A DNA stretch of 64,000 bases from Salinibacterium sp. NK8237 (GCF_015864955.1 NZ_JADYWE010000001.1:620001-684000); one strand, 5' to 3'; shown: positions 18,801 through 28,401, counted from the stretch's first letter. The notes: generated by a model not told the origin, from the letters alone. Translations and numbers: made by a program.

Positions 18801-20171
18801 CTAGAGGTCAACGGGCGCCCGATCCGCACTCAGTTTGGGCAAAGGCAGCCGCGCCGCTACCGTCGTTGGCCCGCCAGCGGGGCTCTCGATCTCAAGGCGT
18901 CCGCCGACACCGCGAACACGTTCTTCGATGCCAGCAAGACCGTGGTCGGCGAGCACCGCGGCACCGCCCTGGCCGTCATCCGTGACCTGAACGAGGAGCC
19001 AGGGACGGCCATCCGATTGCTCGGTGAGAAGCCGAACGGAGGCATGGCCAGCGTGAGCGTGCTTGGCGACGTTGGTGAGCAATTCAGCGACAACGAAATA
19101 CGACGCACGCTCGACTTCGCCTGGAAGAACGAGCGGGGTCGGAAGCTCGGAGGTGAGCGTCGTTGGCACGGCTGCGCGCGCGGCTACTGATTCAAGGGCT
19201 GCCACAAGGCCACGGTCGAGCAAAAGTGGCGGTGCGAACCCGCGTGACAGAGCCCGCAGTTCTTCGAGTGCTTCAGCCGACTGCGCTTGGGCTTCCGTGA
19301 GCAACTGGCGAGCCTTGTCTGGATTGGTGTCGAGCTGGCGTTCAGCAGCCGCGAGATCCATCTGCAACCGCACGAGACGCTGCTGGGGGCCGTCGTGGAT
19401 GTCACGCTCCAGCCGGCGAAGCGAGTGACCTTCTGCCGAGAGGGCAGCGCCACGCGACTCTTCGAGGGACTGCACTTCGCGGCGAAGACCATCCGACTTG
19501 AAGGCGGTGAGGGTTCCGCGGGCAAGCCACCACTGGGTCAGAACGAGGCCGCGAGTGACGAACGGGAGGGTGGCGATGAAGATGAGGCCGATGACGAACG
19601 CAACGATGTTGTCGGCAATTACAGGGTTCCAACCGGCAGTGTTGACCCCGAAGAGGCCGAAGGACCACTCGCCGATCGACCAGTCGGGGTCGCCCGTCTG
19701 CACTTCACCATCGAGGGCCCACGCGAAGATTCCGGTAAGTCCGACGGTGAGCCACACGAAAGAGATCGTCCACGTGATGATCGTGAGAGTGAAGCCAAGA
19801 ATTGTGGTGTGCAGCAGGTACAGCCAGTAGTGGGCGTTGCCGAGCGTCGCAGCGAGCCAGCCGCCGAAACCTGTAGCGGCTCGGTCGTCTTGCCAATCCG
19901 GGCGCTCTAGCCGGGCCCGGCCAGTCCATTCCAGAAGGTTGACGTGCGCGAGCCCGAACCCGCGCCCGACGTACAACGCCAGAATCATGACAAAGAAGCC
20001 GATGAGGAAGACAGCGAGCGTGCCGATGCCGGTGGCGACGAGGGAGATTGTCACGCCGAATCCGGTCATCGCAATCGGAAAACCGACAATGAGGTACAGC
20101 ACCTCTTTTGGCGTGGTGCGCCACAGTTGCCAATACGGGTTTCGGGGCTTCGTCACGGTGTCTGTAGTCAT
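18801..20171 (-). CDS. Sensor histidine kinase (HisKA_3 type, four-to-six-helix sensor)
   Basis: This is a 456-residue membrane kinase. Residues 25-220 hold paired hydrophobic helices of the 'putative sensor' type common in actinobacteria, with an extracytoplasmic segment near 150-185. The phospho-His is in RLERDIHDGPQQRLV (about residue 255), typical of HisKA_3. The ATPase has ELLTNVAKHAHA (N box) and DDGQGG with GLAGIEERVRGVGG (G boxes). It is followed by its NarL-type regulator in the same unit. The signal is unknown; related kinases sense cell-envelope stress. Confidence 0.92.
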   Translation of the reverse strand: MTTDTVTKPRNPYWQLWRTTPKEVLYLIVGFPIAMTGFGVTISLVATGIGTLAVFLIGFFVMILALYVGRGFGLAHVNLLEWTGRARLERPDWQDDRAATGFGGWLAATLGNAHYWLYLLHTTILGFTLTIITWTISFVWLTVGLTGIFAWALDGEVQTGDPDWSIGEWSFGLFGVNTAGWNPVIADNIVAFVIGLIFIATLPFVTRGLVLTQWWLARGTLTAFKSDGLRREVQSLEESRGAALSAEGHSLRRLERDIHDGPQQRLVRLQMDLAAAERQLDTNPDKARQLLTEAQAQSAEALEELRALSRGFAPPLLLDRGLVAALESVAARAAVPTTLTSELPTPLVLPGEVERASYFVVAELLTNVAKHAHAGHASVRLLTEQSDGRPWLLVQVTDDGQGGAAVLADHGLAGIEERVRGVGGRLEIESPAGGPTTVAARLPLPKLSADRAPVDL

Positions 20172-20377
20172 GGGTCTCTCGCTTTAGTCTCGCGCATTCG
20201 CGGGGCGGATGTTCGTCTCCTACAGAATCGCGAAATCGAGGCACACTCCCCAGCGTGGATGCACACAGACCGGCAGTGGGGATATCCCCCGTGAGCGTGC
20301 TCTGCGTTGCGGGCCGGCATCCATTAGGCGCTGCCGGAAACCCCGCTTCGCGGCGGGTTAGCGTTGCCTCAGCTTGC

Positions 20378-20405
20378 TTGTGAAATTTTTGAGGCTGCGT
20401 AGCGT
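20378..20405 (+). promoter_or_regulatory. Candidate dps promoter with start-site dyad
   Basis: TTGTGA and TAGCGT are spaced by 16 bp. A small inverted repeat (GTTGT...ACAAC, 20404-20422) overlaps the likely start site and could bind a regulator or fold in the leader. Confidence 0.4.
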
Positions 20406-20435
20406 TGTCTTTGTAGAACAACGAAGGAGCACACA

Positions 20436-20924
20436 ATGACCGAAATTAAAGCAGTTCCGCAGACCTCAGCAGACCCTGATGTCACCTCGGGTGTTGCCCA
20501 GTTCCTCGGCCCGGTTGTCACCGACCTCACGGCCCTGTCGATTGACGGCAAGCAGGCTCACTGGCACGTTCGCGGTGCGAACTTCCAAGCCATCCATGAA
20601 CTTCTCGACACCATCGTCGACCACGCCCGCGACTGGGCTGACACTGCTGCAGAGCGTGTTGTCGCCCTCGGACTCCCGATCGACGCTCGCACTCAGACCG
20701 TCGGCGCTAAGGCAACGACCCCGAGCATGACCGCCGGCTTCCAGCAGGCCGACGACGTTATCGCTGAAGTCATCGCTGCGATCGATGCCACTCTCGTGAC
20801 CGTCCGCACCGCCGTTGATGAGCTCGGTGAGCTCGACAAGGTCAGCGAAGACGTCGCCATTGAGATCGCTCGTGGGCTGGAGAAGGACCGTTGGTTCCTC
20901 TTCGCTCACCTCGCCACCAAGTAA
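20436..20924 (+). CDS. dps: Dps-family ferroxidase / DNA-protecting protein
   Basis: This 162-residue ferritin-like protein forms a 12-mer cage that oxidises Fe(II) with peroxide and shields DNA in stress. The inter-subunit ferroxidase ligands are visible: KQAHWHVRG (His), then LLDTIVDHARDWADTAAER (Asp and Glu). The ATG at 20436 follows GAAGGAG at ideal spacing, which suggests strong translation. The N-terminal extension is short and has one Lys, so direct DNA binding may be weak. Confidence 0.95.
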   Translation: MTEIKAVPQTSADPDVTSGVAQFLGPVVTDLTALSIDGKQAHWHVRGANFQAIHELLDTIVDHARDWADTAAERVVALGLPIDARTQTVGAKATTPSMTAGFQQADDVIAEVIAAIDATLVTVRTAVDELGELDKVSEDVAIEIARGLEKDRWFLFAHLATK

Positions 20925-20977
20925 CTTCTCTGGCGGTCGCTTCGCCTGCGACTAGTTGCGCCTACGATTCGTCGTAG

Positions 20978-22465
20978 TTACAACTGGTTGTGCGTGAAGC
21001 GCCCGGCTAGGATTGTCGCGTCAACCCGCATCGCCCGCAGTTCTTCACCGCTGCAGTCGAGCGGGTTTTTGCGTGTCACGACAATGTCGGCCACTTCGCC
21101 GACGGCGATGGTCGACTGGGCTGACGCCGTGAGGGCTTCGGCCACAGTGATGCGCTGTTCGGGATACCACGGCTCCCGCCCATCGCGGCTGCGACTCACA
21201 GCCGACGCGATCGCTGCCCACGGGTCAAGCGGGGCGACGGGAGCATCCGAGCCCATCAGCAGTTCGATGCCAGCATCGAGCATGGAGCGCAACGCAATCG
21301 TGCGGTGGTTGCGTCCGGGCCAGAGAGCGTCCGCTACATCTCGGTCATCCATGGCGTGTTCGGGCTGCACGCTTGCGGCAATTCCGAGAGCCGCGAAGCG
21401 AGGCAGGTCCGACTCAGAAAGTGACTGGGCGTGCTCGATGCGGCCACGGCATCCGACAATCTCGAACGCATTGAGGGCAAGAGTGTTCGCGTCATCACCG
21501 ATGGCGTGCACGGCGGGCGACAATCCTGCGCCACTGGCAGTGCGGATCCACTCGATGAGTTCATCGGCGGGGATGTTGAGCACTCCCCTGTTGTGTGGTT
21601 CGCCCGGGTAGTGCTCGACGCAGTACGCGGTGCGCGTGTTGAGCGATCCGTCGGTGATGATCTTGAACGGGCCCACTTCGAGCAGCGGTGCCAGCTGTTG
21701 ACCGGTGGTGAGGCCTTCGAAGATGGCGCGTTCGAGAAAGCGCGGGTAGACGCCGACGCGCACCCGAAACAGGTCGAACCCTTCGAGCATGCGGCGCTGC
21801 CAGTTCTCGAACTCCCACGTCATTTCGAGGTCGACAATGCCAACGACGCCGCGGGATGCCGCTTCCGCAGCCCCGTCACGGATCCAACCGTCAAGAATGT
21901 CGGGTTCCACTCGGCTGAGCGCGCTTCCGACAGCGAAGGCTTCTTCTTCGCGCAGAAACCCGGTGGGGTGGTCGTAAAAACCGAAGCGTTCGAGGGCGAG
22001 GCTGTTGAGCCAGCAGGAGTGCAGGTCGCCGCTGACGAGCACGACGGCGATGTCGGAGACGGCGGAATCGAGCAGTTCGCGGGTGGGTTGGTCGGGCCAG
22101 AGGGCGTCGCGGAATCCTTGACCGACGATGATGCCGTCGGACTCAGGAAGAACTGACGTGGCAAGGGTGACGGCAACTTCGGTAGCCGAGGTCGTGTGAC
22201 TGAGGTCGAGGCGCTGCGACTGCTGCGCCCACATGCTGGAGTGCACGTGCTGGTCCCAGAGGCCGGGCATGATCCAGCGGCCGTCGAGATCGATGGTGTC
22301 GCGGTTGAGGTCCTGGTCGGTAGCGCCGCTATCTGCAGCATCGTCGGCAGCGGCATCCGCCGAGCGCGTGTGGGGCTCGATAGCGGAGATGCGCCCCTCG
22401 GTGAGGGTGACATCGACCAGGGCGGAGGCATCGTTGCCGACGATGCGCGCGTTAGTCAGTTTCAC
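20978..22465 (-). CDS. Amidohydrolase family 3 (YtcJ-like metal-dependent hydrolase)
   Basis: This 495-residue TIM-barrel hydrolase has the first metal-ligand pair in PGLWDQHVHSSMW. Later metal-site segments are AVHAIGDDANT, GRIEHAQSLSESDL and the catalytic Asp in LLMGSDAPVAPLDPW. The small beta-sandwich is split between N- and C-termini. This is the layout of YtcJ/N-acyl-amino-acid-hydrolase-like enzymes. It lacks a signal peptide, so it acts in the cytoplasm. The substrate is not predictable. It may be co-transcribed with rpiB and the glycosylase, which lie 71 bp upstream on the same strand. Confidence 0.85.
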   Translation of the reverse strand: MKLTNARIVGNDASALVDVTLTEGRISAIEPHTRSADAAADDAADSGATDQDLNRDTIDLDGRWIMPGLWDQHVHSSMWAQQSQRLDLSHTTSATEVAVTLATSVLPESDGIIVGQGFRDALWPDQPTRELLDSAVSDIAVVLVSGDLHSCWLNSLALERFGFYDHPTGFLREEEAFAVGSALSRVEPDILDGWIRDGAAEAASRGVVGIVDLEMTWEFENWQRRMLEGFDLFRVRVGVYPRFLERAIFEGLTTGQQLAPLLEVGPFKIITDGSLNTRTAYCVEHYPGEPHNRGVLNIPADELIEWIRTASGAGLSPAVHAIGDDANTLALNAFEIVGCRGRIEHAQSLSESDLPRFAALGIAASVQPEHAMDDRDVADALWPGRNHRTIALRSMLDAGIELLMGSDAPVAPLDPWAAIASAVSRSRDGREPWYPEQRITVAEALTASAQSTIAVGEVADIVVTRKNPLDCSGEELRAMRVDATILAGRFTHNQL

Positions 22466-22536
22466 TCGGTAAAGCCCTTGTCATTTCTGCGGCCAGTTCT
22501 GAGCTAGCGTACGCGCAGTTAGAGCGGTGACGCACG

Positions 22537-23604
22537 TTAGCTACCCAGCGGTGCTTGGCAGCTGGGGCACCAGTACAGTTTGCGGGCCGAAGCAAGTTCC
22601 ATCGCAATGTTCGTGCCACACACGCGGCACGGCAGCCCTTCGCGGTGGTACACCCAGTGGCGGTCATCCCGGCTCGCGAGCGCGGCCGTGTAGTCGTCGC
22701 CAGTGAGCCCATCCATCGTCATCATTTGACCGGTGCGCACCCCGATCTCGAGCAGGTGCGCCCAGTCGCGCCAGAGCTCGCGCAGCAACTCTTCAGGGAT
22801 TAGCTTGCCCGGCGTATGCGGATCGAGCCGTGCGCGGAACAAAATCTCGGCGCGGTAGACGTTTCCGATGCCGCTGACGACCGACTGATCCATCAGCAGC
22901 ACGCCTATCGGTGTCTGCTTCTTGCGAACGGTCGCCACGAAACGTTCTTCGCCTTCGCCATTGTCGTCGACGAGCGGGTCGGGACCGAGCTTGTTGAGGG
23001 CGACCTGAACTTCGTCGGGGTTCAGCACTTCGCATGCGGTTGGCCCGCGCAAGTCGGCACAGGTCATGTCGGTCAGGAGGCGAACGCGCACGGCGCCGAT
23101 GGGCTCGGGTGGAAACTCTGCGACGGTGTCGGTCGCTTTTTCTTGCTCCGACATCCGCAAGCGGGTGCGTCGTGGGGCGCCGATGCTCGCGAGCGAGTCT
23201 TCGTGCTCCCCCACCACTGAGTTGCCCGCACCAGCCGCAGCGCTGCTCATCTCGACAACGCCAGCGGCATCCGCGCCGTCAACAGCAGTGCCATCCACAA
23301 CAGTGCCGTGCTGGTTGGTCTGCCCCATGCGACCGGCAGCGGATGCCGTAGTCGCGTCGGCGGTGAAGTTGCCCGCGAAATCCCAGGCTCCGTAGAGCCC
23401 GAGGTGCACGCGCAGCCAGCGGTCGTGCTCGAATTCGAGGAACATCTGCTTGCCCACGGCTTTGGCGCTGAGCATCCGCAGACCATCGAGGCGTTCGGCT
23501 CCCGCAGCAAAGCGACCTTGCGGTGAGGACACTGCGACGGTTTTGCCGACGAAGTGCAGCGCGAACTGGCGCGCAATGCGATGTACGGAATGCCCCTCAG
23601 GCAT
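22537..23604 (-). CDS. Fpg/Nei-family DNA glycosylase/AP lyase
   Basis: This base-excision repair enzyme begins MPEGHSVHRIA: Pro2 is the catalytic nucleophile after Met removal and Glu3 assists. H2TH-domain segments follow, and a C-terminal C4 zinc finger (CRVCG and CPSCQ) ends the protein. PEGHS is typical of the Nei2/endonuclease VIII branch in actinobacteria rather than MutM. At 355 residues it is longer than usual because of an insertion at about residues 85-160 (TADATTASAAGRMG to HEDSLASIG) that is Ala/Gly/Asp-rich and probably disordered. The ATG shares one base with the rpiB stop (TAATG). Confidence 0.92.
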   Translation of the reverse strand: MPEGHSVHRIARQFALHFVGKTVAVSSPQGRFAAGAERLDGLRMLSAKAVGKQMFLEFEHDRWLRVHLGLYGAWDFAGNFTADATTASAAGRMGQTNQHGTVVDGTAVDGADAAGVVEMSSAAAGAGNSVVGEHEDSLASIGAPRRTRLRMSEQEKATDTVAEFPPEPIGAVRVRLLTDMTCADLRGPTACEVLNPDEVQVALNKLGPDPLVDDNGEGEERFVATVRKKQTPIGVLLMDQSVVSGIGNVYRAEILFRARLDPHTPGKLIPEELLRELWRDWAHLLEIGVRTGQMMTMDGLTGDDYTAALASRDDRHWVYHREGLPCRVCGTNIAMELASARKLYWCPSCQAPLGS

Positions 23605-24092
23605 TACTGCTCGAAGGGGTGCGCGGCGATGGCGCCTGTCGTCTCGTACTCGGCAAGCTGAGCGATGCGGCGAGCGTGGCGTTCGTCGCCCGAGAAAGGT
23701 TCCGCGATGAAGAGGTCGATGAAACGGGTGGCTTCGTCGACGGTGTGCTGGCGGGCGCCAATAGAGATGACGTTGGCGTCGTTGTGCTGGCGAGCGAGAA
23801 CGGCGGTCGAGTCGTTCCACACGAGGGCGGCGCGGATGCCCGTGACCTTGTTAGCGGCGATCTGCTCACCGTTGCCCGAGCCACCGAAGACAACACCGAG
23901 GGCTTCGACGCCGGCGGTCTGGTCGGCGGCAACACCGAGCGCTGCGGCAATGCAGAAGCCGGGGTAATCGTCGAGAGCGTCGTACTTAACGGGGCCGTGA
24001 TCAATCACGTCGTGGCCTGCATCGGTGAGGTGCTGCTGCAGAGTGGCGCTGAACTCGAGGCCAGCGTGATCGGTGGCGATATGGATGCGCAT
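23604..24092 (-). CDS. rpiB: Ribose-5-phosphate isomerase B
   Basis: This 162-residue isomerase interconverts ribose-5-phosphate and ribulose-5-phosphate in the pentose-phosphate pathway. The RpiB/LacAB fold is recognised by the start MRIHIATDHAG, then DDYPGF and the active-site loop VFGGSGNGEQIAANK. The mycobacterial-type enzyme uses a Glu rather than Cys as base, and that loop indeed has GNGEQ with no Cys. It is coupled to the downstream glycosylase gene by a one-base overlap. Confidence 0.95.
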   Translation of the reverse strand: MRIHIATDHAGLEFSATLQQHLTDAGHDVIDHGPVKYDALDDYPGFCIAAALGVAADQTAGVEALGVVFGGSGNGEQIAANKVTGIRAALVWNDSTAVLARQHNDANVISIGARQHTVDEATRFIDLFIAEPFSGDERHARRIAQLAEYETTGAIAAHPFEQ

Positions 24093-24198
24093 TTATCCAG
24101 TCTACGGTCGCATTCGAGCGGTAGTGCTGACATTGAGGAGGCGCGGCATAAGCTAGTTGGGTGCGGTCACAAACCGCCCCAACACGAAGGAGTTGTAC

Positions 24199-26739
24199 GT
24201 GCCCGGAGAGAACCTCACCCGAGTTGAAGCGCAAGAACGCAAAGCGATTGTCAACGTAGACAGCTATGAGATTGCGCTTGACCTCACAACGGGTCCTGAG
24301 ACGTTTAAGAGCAGCACGACTGTTCGCTTTACTGCCACTGCTGGCGCATCCACTTTCATTGATTCGATCACCCGCACGGTTGACTCGGTCACGCTCAACG
24401 GCACCGCACTTGATGTTGCTGCCGTGAACGATGGTGTGCGCATCCAGCTCGACAACCTTGCGGAGAACAACGTTCTTGAGGTTGTGGCGGATGCCGAATA
24501 CACCAACACCGGTGAGGGTCTGCACCGCTTCGTTGACCCGGTTGACGAAGAGGTGTACCTCTACTCGCAGTTCGAGGTGCCGGATTCGCGTCGCGTCTTC
24601 GCTGTGTTCGAGCAGCCTGACCTCAAGGCGACCTTCCAGTTCACGGTGACCGCGCCGGCACGCTGGGCCATGATCAGCAATTCGCCCACGCCCGAGCCTG
24701 TGGTGGATGGCGAAAATGCCACGTGGGAGTTCCCACCCACTCAGATCATGGCGAGCTACATCACCGCGATCGTGGCGGGCCCGTATGTCGAGGTTCGCGA
24801 CGAGCTCACCTCGAGCGATGGCCGCGTCATCCCCCTCGGCATCTTCACGCGTGCTTCGCTGAGCGAGTACCTCGATGCTGACTACATTTTCGAGAAGACC
24901 AAGCAGGGCTTCGAGTACTTCGAGAAGCACTTCCAGTACCCGTACCCCTTCCCCAAGTACGACCAGCTGTTCGTGCCCGAGTTCAACGCGGGTGCCATGG
25001 AGAACGCGGGCGCTGTCACGTTCACCGAGACCTACGTGTTCCGCTCGAAGGTGACCGACGCCATCAAGGAACGTCGCGTTGTCACGATCTTGCACGAACT
25101 GGCTCACATGTGGTTCGGCGACCTCGTCACCATGAAGTGGTGGAACGACCTGTGGCTCAACGAATCGTTCGCCGAGTGGGCTTCCACCATCGCGACCGCT
25201 GAAGCTACCGAGTGGACCGAAGCGTGGACCACCTTCGCGGCCATGGAGAAGAGCTGGGCCTACAAGCAGGATCAGCTTCCGTCGACTCACCCCGTCTACG
25301 CCTCGATCAACGACCTCGATGATGTTCTCGTCAACTTCGACGGCATCACCTACGCCAAGGGCGGCTCGATTCTCAAGCAGCTCGTTGCCTGGGTCGGCCT
25401 CGAAGCATTCATGGCCGGCGTTGCGGCGTACTTCAAGAAGCACGCCTACGGCAACTCCGAGCTCAAGGATCTGCTCGTTGAACTGGAGAAGACCAGTGGC
25501 CGCGAGCTCATGGAGTGGAGCAAGCTGTGGCTTGAGACCGCTGGCGTGAACACGCTGCGTCCGGATGTTGTGACCGCCGAAGACGGAACCGTCGAAAGCT
25601 TCGCAATCGTTCAGACCGCAGCCGACGATTACCCCACGATTCGCCCGCACCGTCTCGCTATCGGTTACTACTCGCTGGAGGACGGCAAGCTTGTTCGCCA
25701 CCACCGCATCGAGATCGATGTCGAGGGTGAGCGCACCGAGGTTCCTGAGCTCGTGGGCACGAAGCGCCCCGACCTCATCCTGATCAACGATGACGACCTC
25801 GCCTACGCAAAGATCCGTCTCGATGACGCATCGTTGGCTGTGGCCATGGAGCACCTCTCGGACATCACTAACCCGCTGGCTCGCGCCATCGTGTGGGGTG
25901 CCGCGTGGGATGCTGCTCGTGATTCTGAGACTCCGGCCAGCGATTATGTTGCCCTGGTTCTCGGCAACATTGCTTCGGAGACCGAGTCGACCACCATCCG
26001 CACCACGCTCGCGCAGCTGGTTCTGGTTGCTAAGCAGTACGTTGCTCCTGAGCGTCGTGCGGCCACGGTTGAGAAGATCGGCGACACGCTCTGGGCTCTC
26101 GATCAGAGCGCTGAGGCTGGATCGGATGCTCAGTTCCAGTTCGTGAAGTACTTCGCGAATGTGGCCTCCACCGAACAGCACGTCACGGTGCTTCGCGCTC
26201 TGCTCAGCGGTTCGACCACGCTTGAGGGTCTCGAGATTGACACTGACTTGAGCTGGGAGTTGCTGGAGGGCCTCGTGCTCAACGGTGCTGCCGGCGATGC
26301 TGAAGTGGATGAGGCTCTCGCCAACGACAAGACGGCAAACGGCCAGCAGGCTGCGGCTCGGGTACGCGCAACGATTCCGACCGAAGCGGGCAAGCAGGCT
26401 GCGTTTGATTCACTCGTGAAGAGCGACAAGGCGCCGAACGCGATCGTGCGCAACGTGACCATGGGCTACACCCACGTGAACGACCCCGCTGTGCTGGAAG
26501 CTTTCGTGGCTCCGTACTTCGAGGCGATCAACGATGTGTGGAACAACCGCAGCTACGCGATTGCCGAGACGGTTCTGCGTGGCCTCTACCCGGCACCGCT
26601 GGCAAACCAGGGACTCGTGGATGCCACGAACGCCTGGCTCGAGGCGAACCCCGATGTTCCGGCCCTGCGCCGCATCATCGTGGAAAACCTTGCGGGTGTT
26701 GAGCGCGCGCTGGTAGTTCAGGCTCGCGACAACTCCTAA
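24199..26739 (+). CDS. pepN: Aminopeptidase N (M1 family)
   Basis: This cytoplasmic zinc metallopeptidase of 846 residues removes N-terminal amino acids from peptides. The substrate-binding GAMEN motif starts at residue 265. The zinc site is HELAH at 299-303 plus Glu322 (NESFAEW). A helical C-terminal ERAP1-like domain fills residues 480-846. The GTG at 24199 has GAAGGAG 6 bases upstream and gives the expected N-terminus PGENLTRVEA, so an upstream ATG at 24157 was rejected. Codon use is strongly biased toward preferred codons, which suggests high expression. Confidence 0.97.
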   Translation: MPGENLTRVEAQERKAIVNVDSYEIALDLTTGPETFKSSTTVRFTATAGASTFIDSITRTVDSVTLNGTALDVAAVNDGVRIQLDNLAENNVLEVVADAEYTNTGEGLHRFVDPVDEEVYLYSQFEVPDSRRVFAVFEQPDLKATFQFTVTAPARWAMISNSPTPEPVVDGENATWEFPPTQIMASYITAIVAGPYVEVRDELTSSDGRVIPLGIFTRASLSEYLDADYIFEKTKQGFEYFEKHFQYPYPFPKYDQLFVPEFNAGAMENAGAVTFTETYVFRSKVTDAIKERRVVTILHELAHMWFGDLVTMKWWNDLWLNESFAEWASTIATAEATEWTEAWTTFAAMEKSWAYKQDQLPSTHPVYASINDLDDVLVNFDGITYAKGGSILKQLVAWVGLEAFMAGVAAYFKKHAYGNSELKDLLVELEKTSGRELMEWSKLWLETAGVNTLRPDVVTAEDGTVESFAIVQTAADDYPTIRPHRLAIGYYSLEDGKLVRHHRIEIDVEGERTEVPELVGTKRPDLILINDDDLAYAKIRLDDASLAVAMEHLSDITNPLARAIVWGAAWDAARDSETPASDYVALVLGNIASETESTTIRTTLAQLVLVAKQYVAPERRAATVEKIGDTLWALDQSAEAGSDAQFQFVKYFANVASTEQHVTVLRALLSGSTTLEGLEIDTDLSWELLEGLVLNGAAGDAEVDEALANDKTANGQQAAARVRATIPTEAGKQAAFDSLVKSDKAPNAIVRNVTMGYTHVNDPAVLEAFVAPYFEAINDVWNNRSYAIAETVLRGLYPAPLANQGLVDATNAWLEANPDVPALRRIIVENLAGVERALVVQARDNS

Positions 26740-26781
26740 CCCCTTTCAGCCGCCTCACGGCGGGCATGCTGGGGCCTAGCG

Positions 26782-26800
26782 GTGACTACACAGAAGTCAC
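26782..26800. promoter_or_regulatory. Inverted repeat in the mscS promoter region
   Basis: Arms GTGACT and AGTCAC flank 7 bases. A -10-like TAGGCT (26804-26809) lies 7 bases before the ATG, so the dyad would cover the -35 region. It could also be a weak pepN terminator. Confidence 0.35.
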
Positions 26801-26816
26801 TCGCTAGGCTCCGAGC

Positions 26817-27818
26817 ATGGAAGATTTCACTCTGGGCGGCTTGCGCGACAGCGTTGCTGCCTTTTTTGAGGCATGGCCGGTCATTAAGAATCTCGTCTCG
26901 GCTGTCGTCATCATCGTGGTGGCGTGGTTTGTGCGCCTCGTTCTGCTGTTCATTATCAAGCGTGTCGTCGACCGCGTTGTGAACGGCGTGAAGCACAAAG
27001 AGAACATTCACGACACTCAAGTTCTGCTGACCTCTCCCCTCGCCGCAGTACGTGTGGTGCAGCGCACCCGCACTCTTGGTGGGGTGCTCTCGAGCCTCGT
27101 GTCGGTCGTCATCGTCATCGTCGTGCTGCTGTTGCTCTTCGATCTCTTCGCCCCCAACGCCACTGGCGCCTTCGCTCTCATCACGGCGGCGACCGGTGCT
27201 GGTCTCGGTTTCGGCGCCCAAAACGTGGTCAAGGACGTGCTGAACGGTCTCTTTATGGTGGCCGAGGATCAGTTGGGCGTTGGCGACATTGTTGACCTCG
27301 GGCCGGCGGTGGGTGTCGTGGAGTCGGTCGACATCCGCACCACCCAGGTGCGCGATGTGAACGGAACCCTGTGGTTTGTGCGCAACGGCGAGATCACCCG
27401 CGTGGGCAACATGTCGCAGGGGTGGGCGCGCGTGATTATCGATCTTGCTGTGCCGTATGACTCTGATGTGGATGCCGTACAGGAGCAGATTTTGAAGACG
27501 GCAGTCGACCTGTCGAAGACTCCCAAGTGGACTACCCGTATCTTGGAGGTGCCCGAGATTTGGGGCATCGAGTCCATTTCGGATGAAGCCGTGGTTGTTC
27601 GTTTGGTGGTGAAGACGGCATCCGCCACTAAGGATGATGTTGCTCGCGAGTTGCGGGCGCGCTTGAAGAAGTCTCTCGATGAGATGGGTGTCAAACTTCC
27701 CGCATTGAACTCGATCGTGTTGAGTGGGTTCGATGGTGCTGCGAGCGTTCGTGGTGCGCGTCCGCCGCGCACGCGTCCGGTGCCGCTGAACTTTGGCGAG
27801 GAGAAGCCCAAGAAATGA
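26817..27818 (+). CDS. Small-conductance mechanosensitive channel, MscS family
   Basis: This 333-residue membrane channel opens on membrane tension to release solutes. Two N-terminal helices and a pore helix are seen (ALITAATGAGLGFGAQNVVKD). The MscS beta domain follows, with LGVGDIVDLG and VRNGEITRVGNMSQGW. The tail is basic (RPPRTRPVP, EEKPKK). No ribosome site precedes the ATG at 26817, but a -10-like TAGGCT sits 7 bases upstream, fitting leaderless translation. Its stop overlaps the hemoglobin start (ATGA), linking the two products. Confidence 0.92.
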   Translation: MEDFTLGGLRDSVAAFFEAWPVIKNLVSAVVIIVVAWFVRLVLLFIIKRVVDRVVNGVKHKENIHDTQVLLTSPLAAVRVVQRTRTLGGVLSSLVSVVIVIVVLLLLFDLFAPNATGAFALITAATGAGLGFGAQNVVKDVLNGLFMVAEDQLGVGDIVDLGPAVGVVESVDIRTTQVRDVNGTLWFVRNGEITRVGNMSQGWARVIIDLAVPYDSDVDAVQEQILKTAVDLSKTPKWTTRILEVPEIWGIESISDEAVVVRLVVKTASATKDDVARELRARLKKSLDEMGVKLPALNSIVLSGFDGAASVRGARPPRTRPVPLNFGEEKPKK

Positions 27819-28351
27819 CTGAAGCTGAGAACGTGACCGGGTCTGAAAACACGGCAGAGCCCACTGATAGCGCCGCGCCGACAAGCGATGCTGCTGCGAC
27901 GAATGCTGCCGCCACGAAGCTGCCGAAAATTCGCCTGATTGCGAAGCCGGCGGTGACTCCAGATGCTCCGGCCGATTCGATGTGGGAACTCATCGGCGGT
28001 CGCGACACGTTCGAGAAGCTCGTGCGCGAGTTCTATGTTGGCGTCGCGACGGACGAGGTTCTGTTGCCGATGTACCCGGAGCAGCCCGACCTGGAGGGTG
28101 CCATCCAGCGCCTGACGGGCTTCTTGGAACAGTATTGGGGCGGCCCGAACACGTACAGCCAGGAACGTGGACACCCCCGCCTGCGCATGCGCCACATGCC
28201 CTTCAAGGTGAACCCGGATGCCCGTGACCGCTGGTTACATCACATGCGCAACGCCCTCGACACCCTCGAGCTACCGCCGCTCTACGATGCCGAAATCTGG
28301 GCATACCTCGACCGTGCCGCGCACGCCATGGTCAACACGTTTGAAGATTAG
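27815..28351 (+). CDS. glbO: Truncated hemoglobin, group II (GlbO-like), with N-terminal extension
   Basis: This is an oxygen- or redox-active heme protein. The globin core starts near residue 50 (MWELIGGRDTFEKLVREFY) and shows group II landmarks: YPE, QYWGGP, and the proximal His in LRMRHMPF, ending LDRAAHAMVNTFED. The first 50 residues are an Ala/Thr/Glu-rich extension that is not part of the fold and looks disordered. The ATG overlaps the mscS stop by 4 bp. A decayed relative lies at 33503-33770. Confidence 0.93.
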   Translation: MTEAENVTGSENTAEPTDSAAPTSDAAATNAAATKLPKIRLIAKPAVTPDAPADSMWELIGGRDTFEKLVREFYVGVATDEVLLPMYPEQPDLEGAIQRLTGFLEQYWGGPNTYSQERGHPRLRMRHMPFKVNPDARDRWLHHMRNALDTLELPPLYDAEIWAYLDRAAHAMVNTFED

Positions 28352-28401
28352 CCACAGGCATATCGCTCACGGCCGATGGCGGTGAGCGCAATACTCTGTT
28401 T

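Noticed and set aside
24001..26181. A 726-codon minus-strand frame opposite pepN
   Set aside because: It is the mirror of strongly biased pepN codons. The translation is His/Arg/Gly-rich without any family motif, whereas the plus strand has GAMEN and HELAH.
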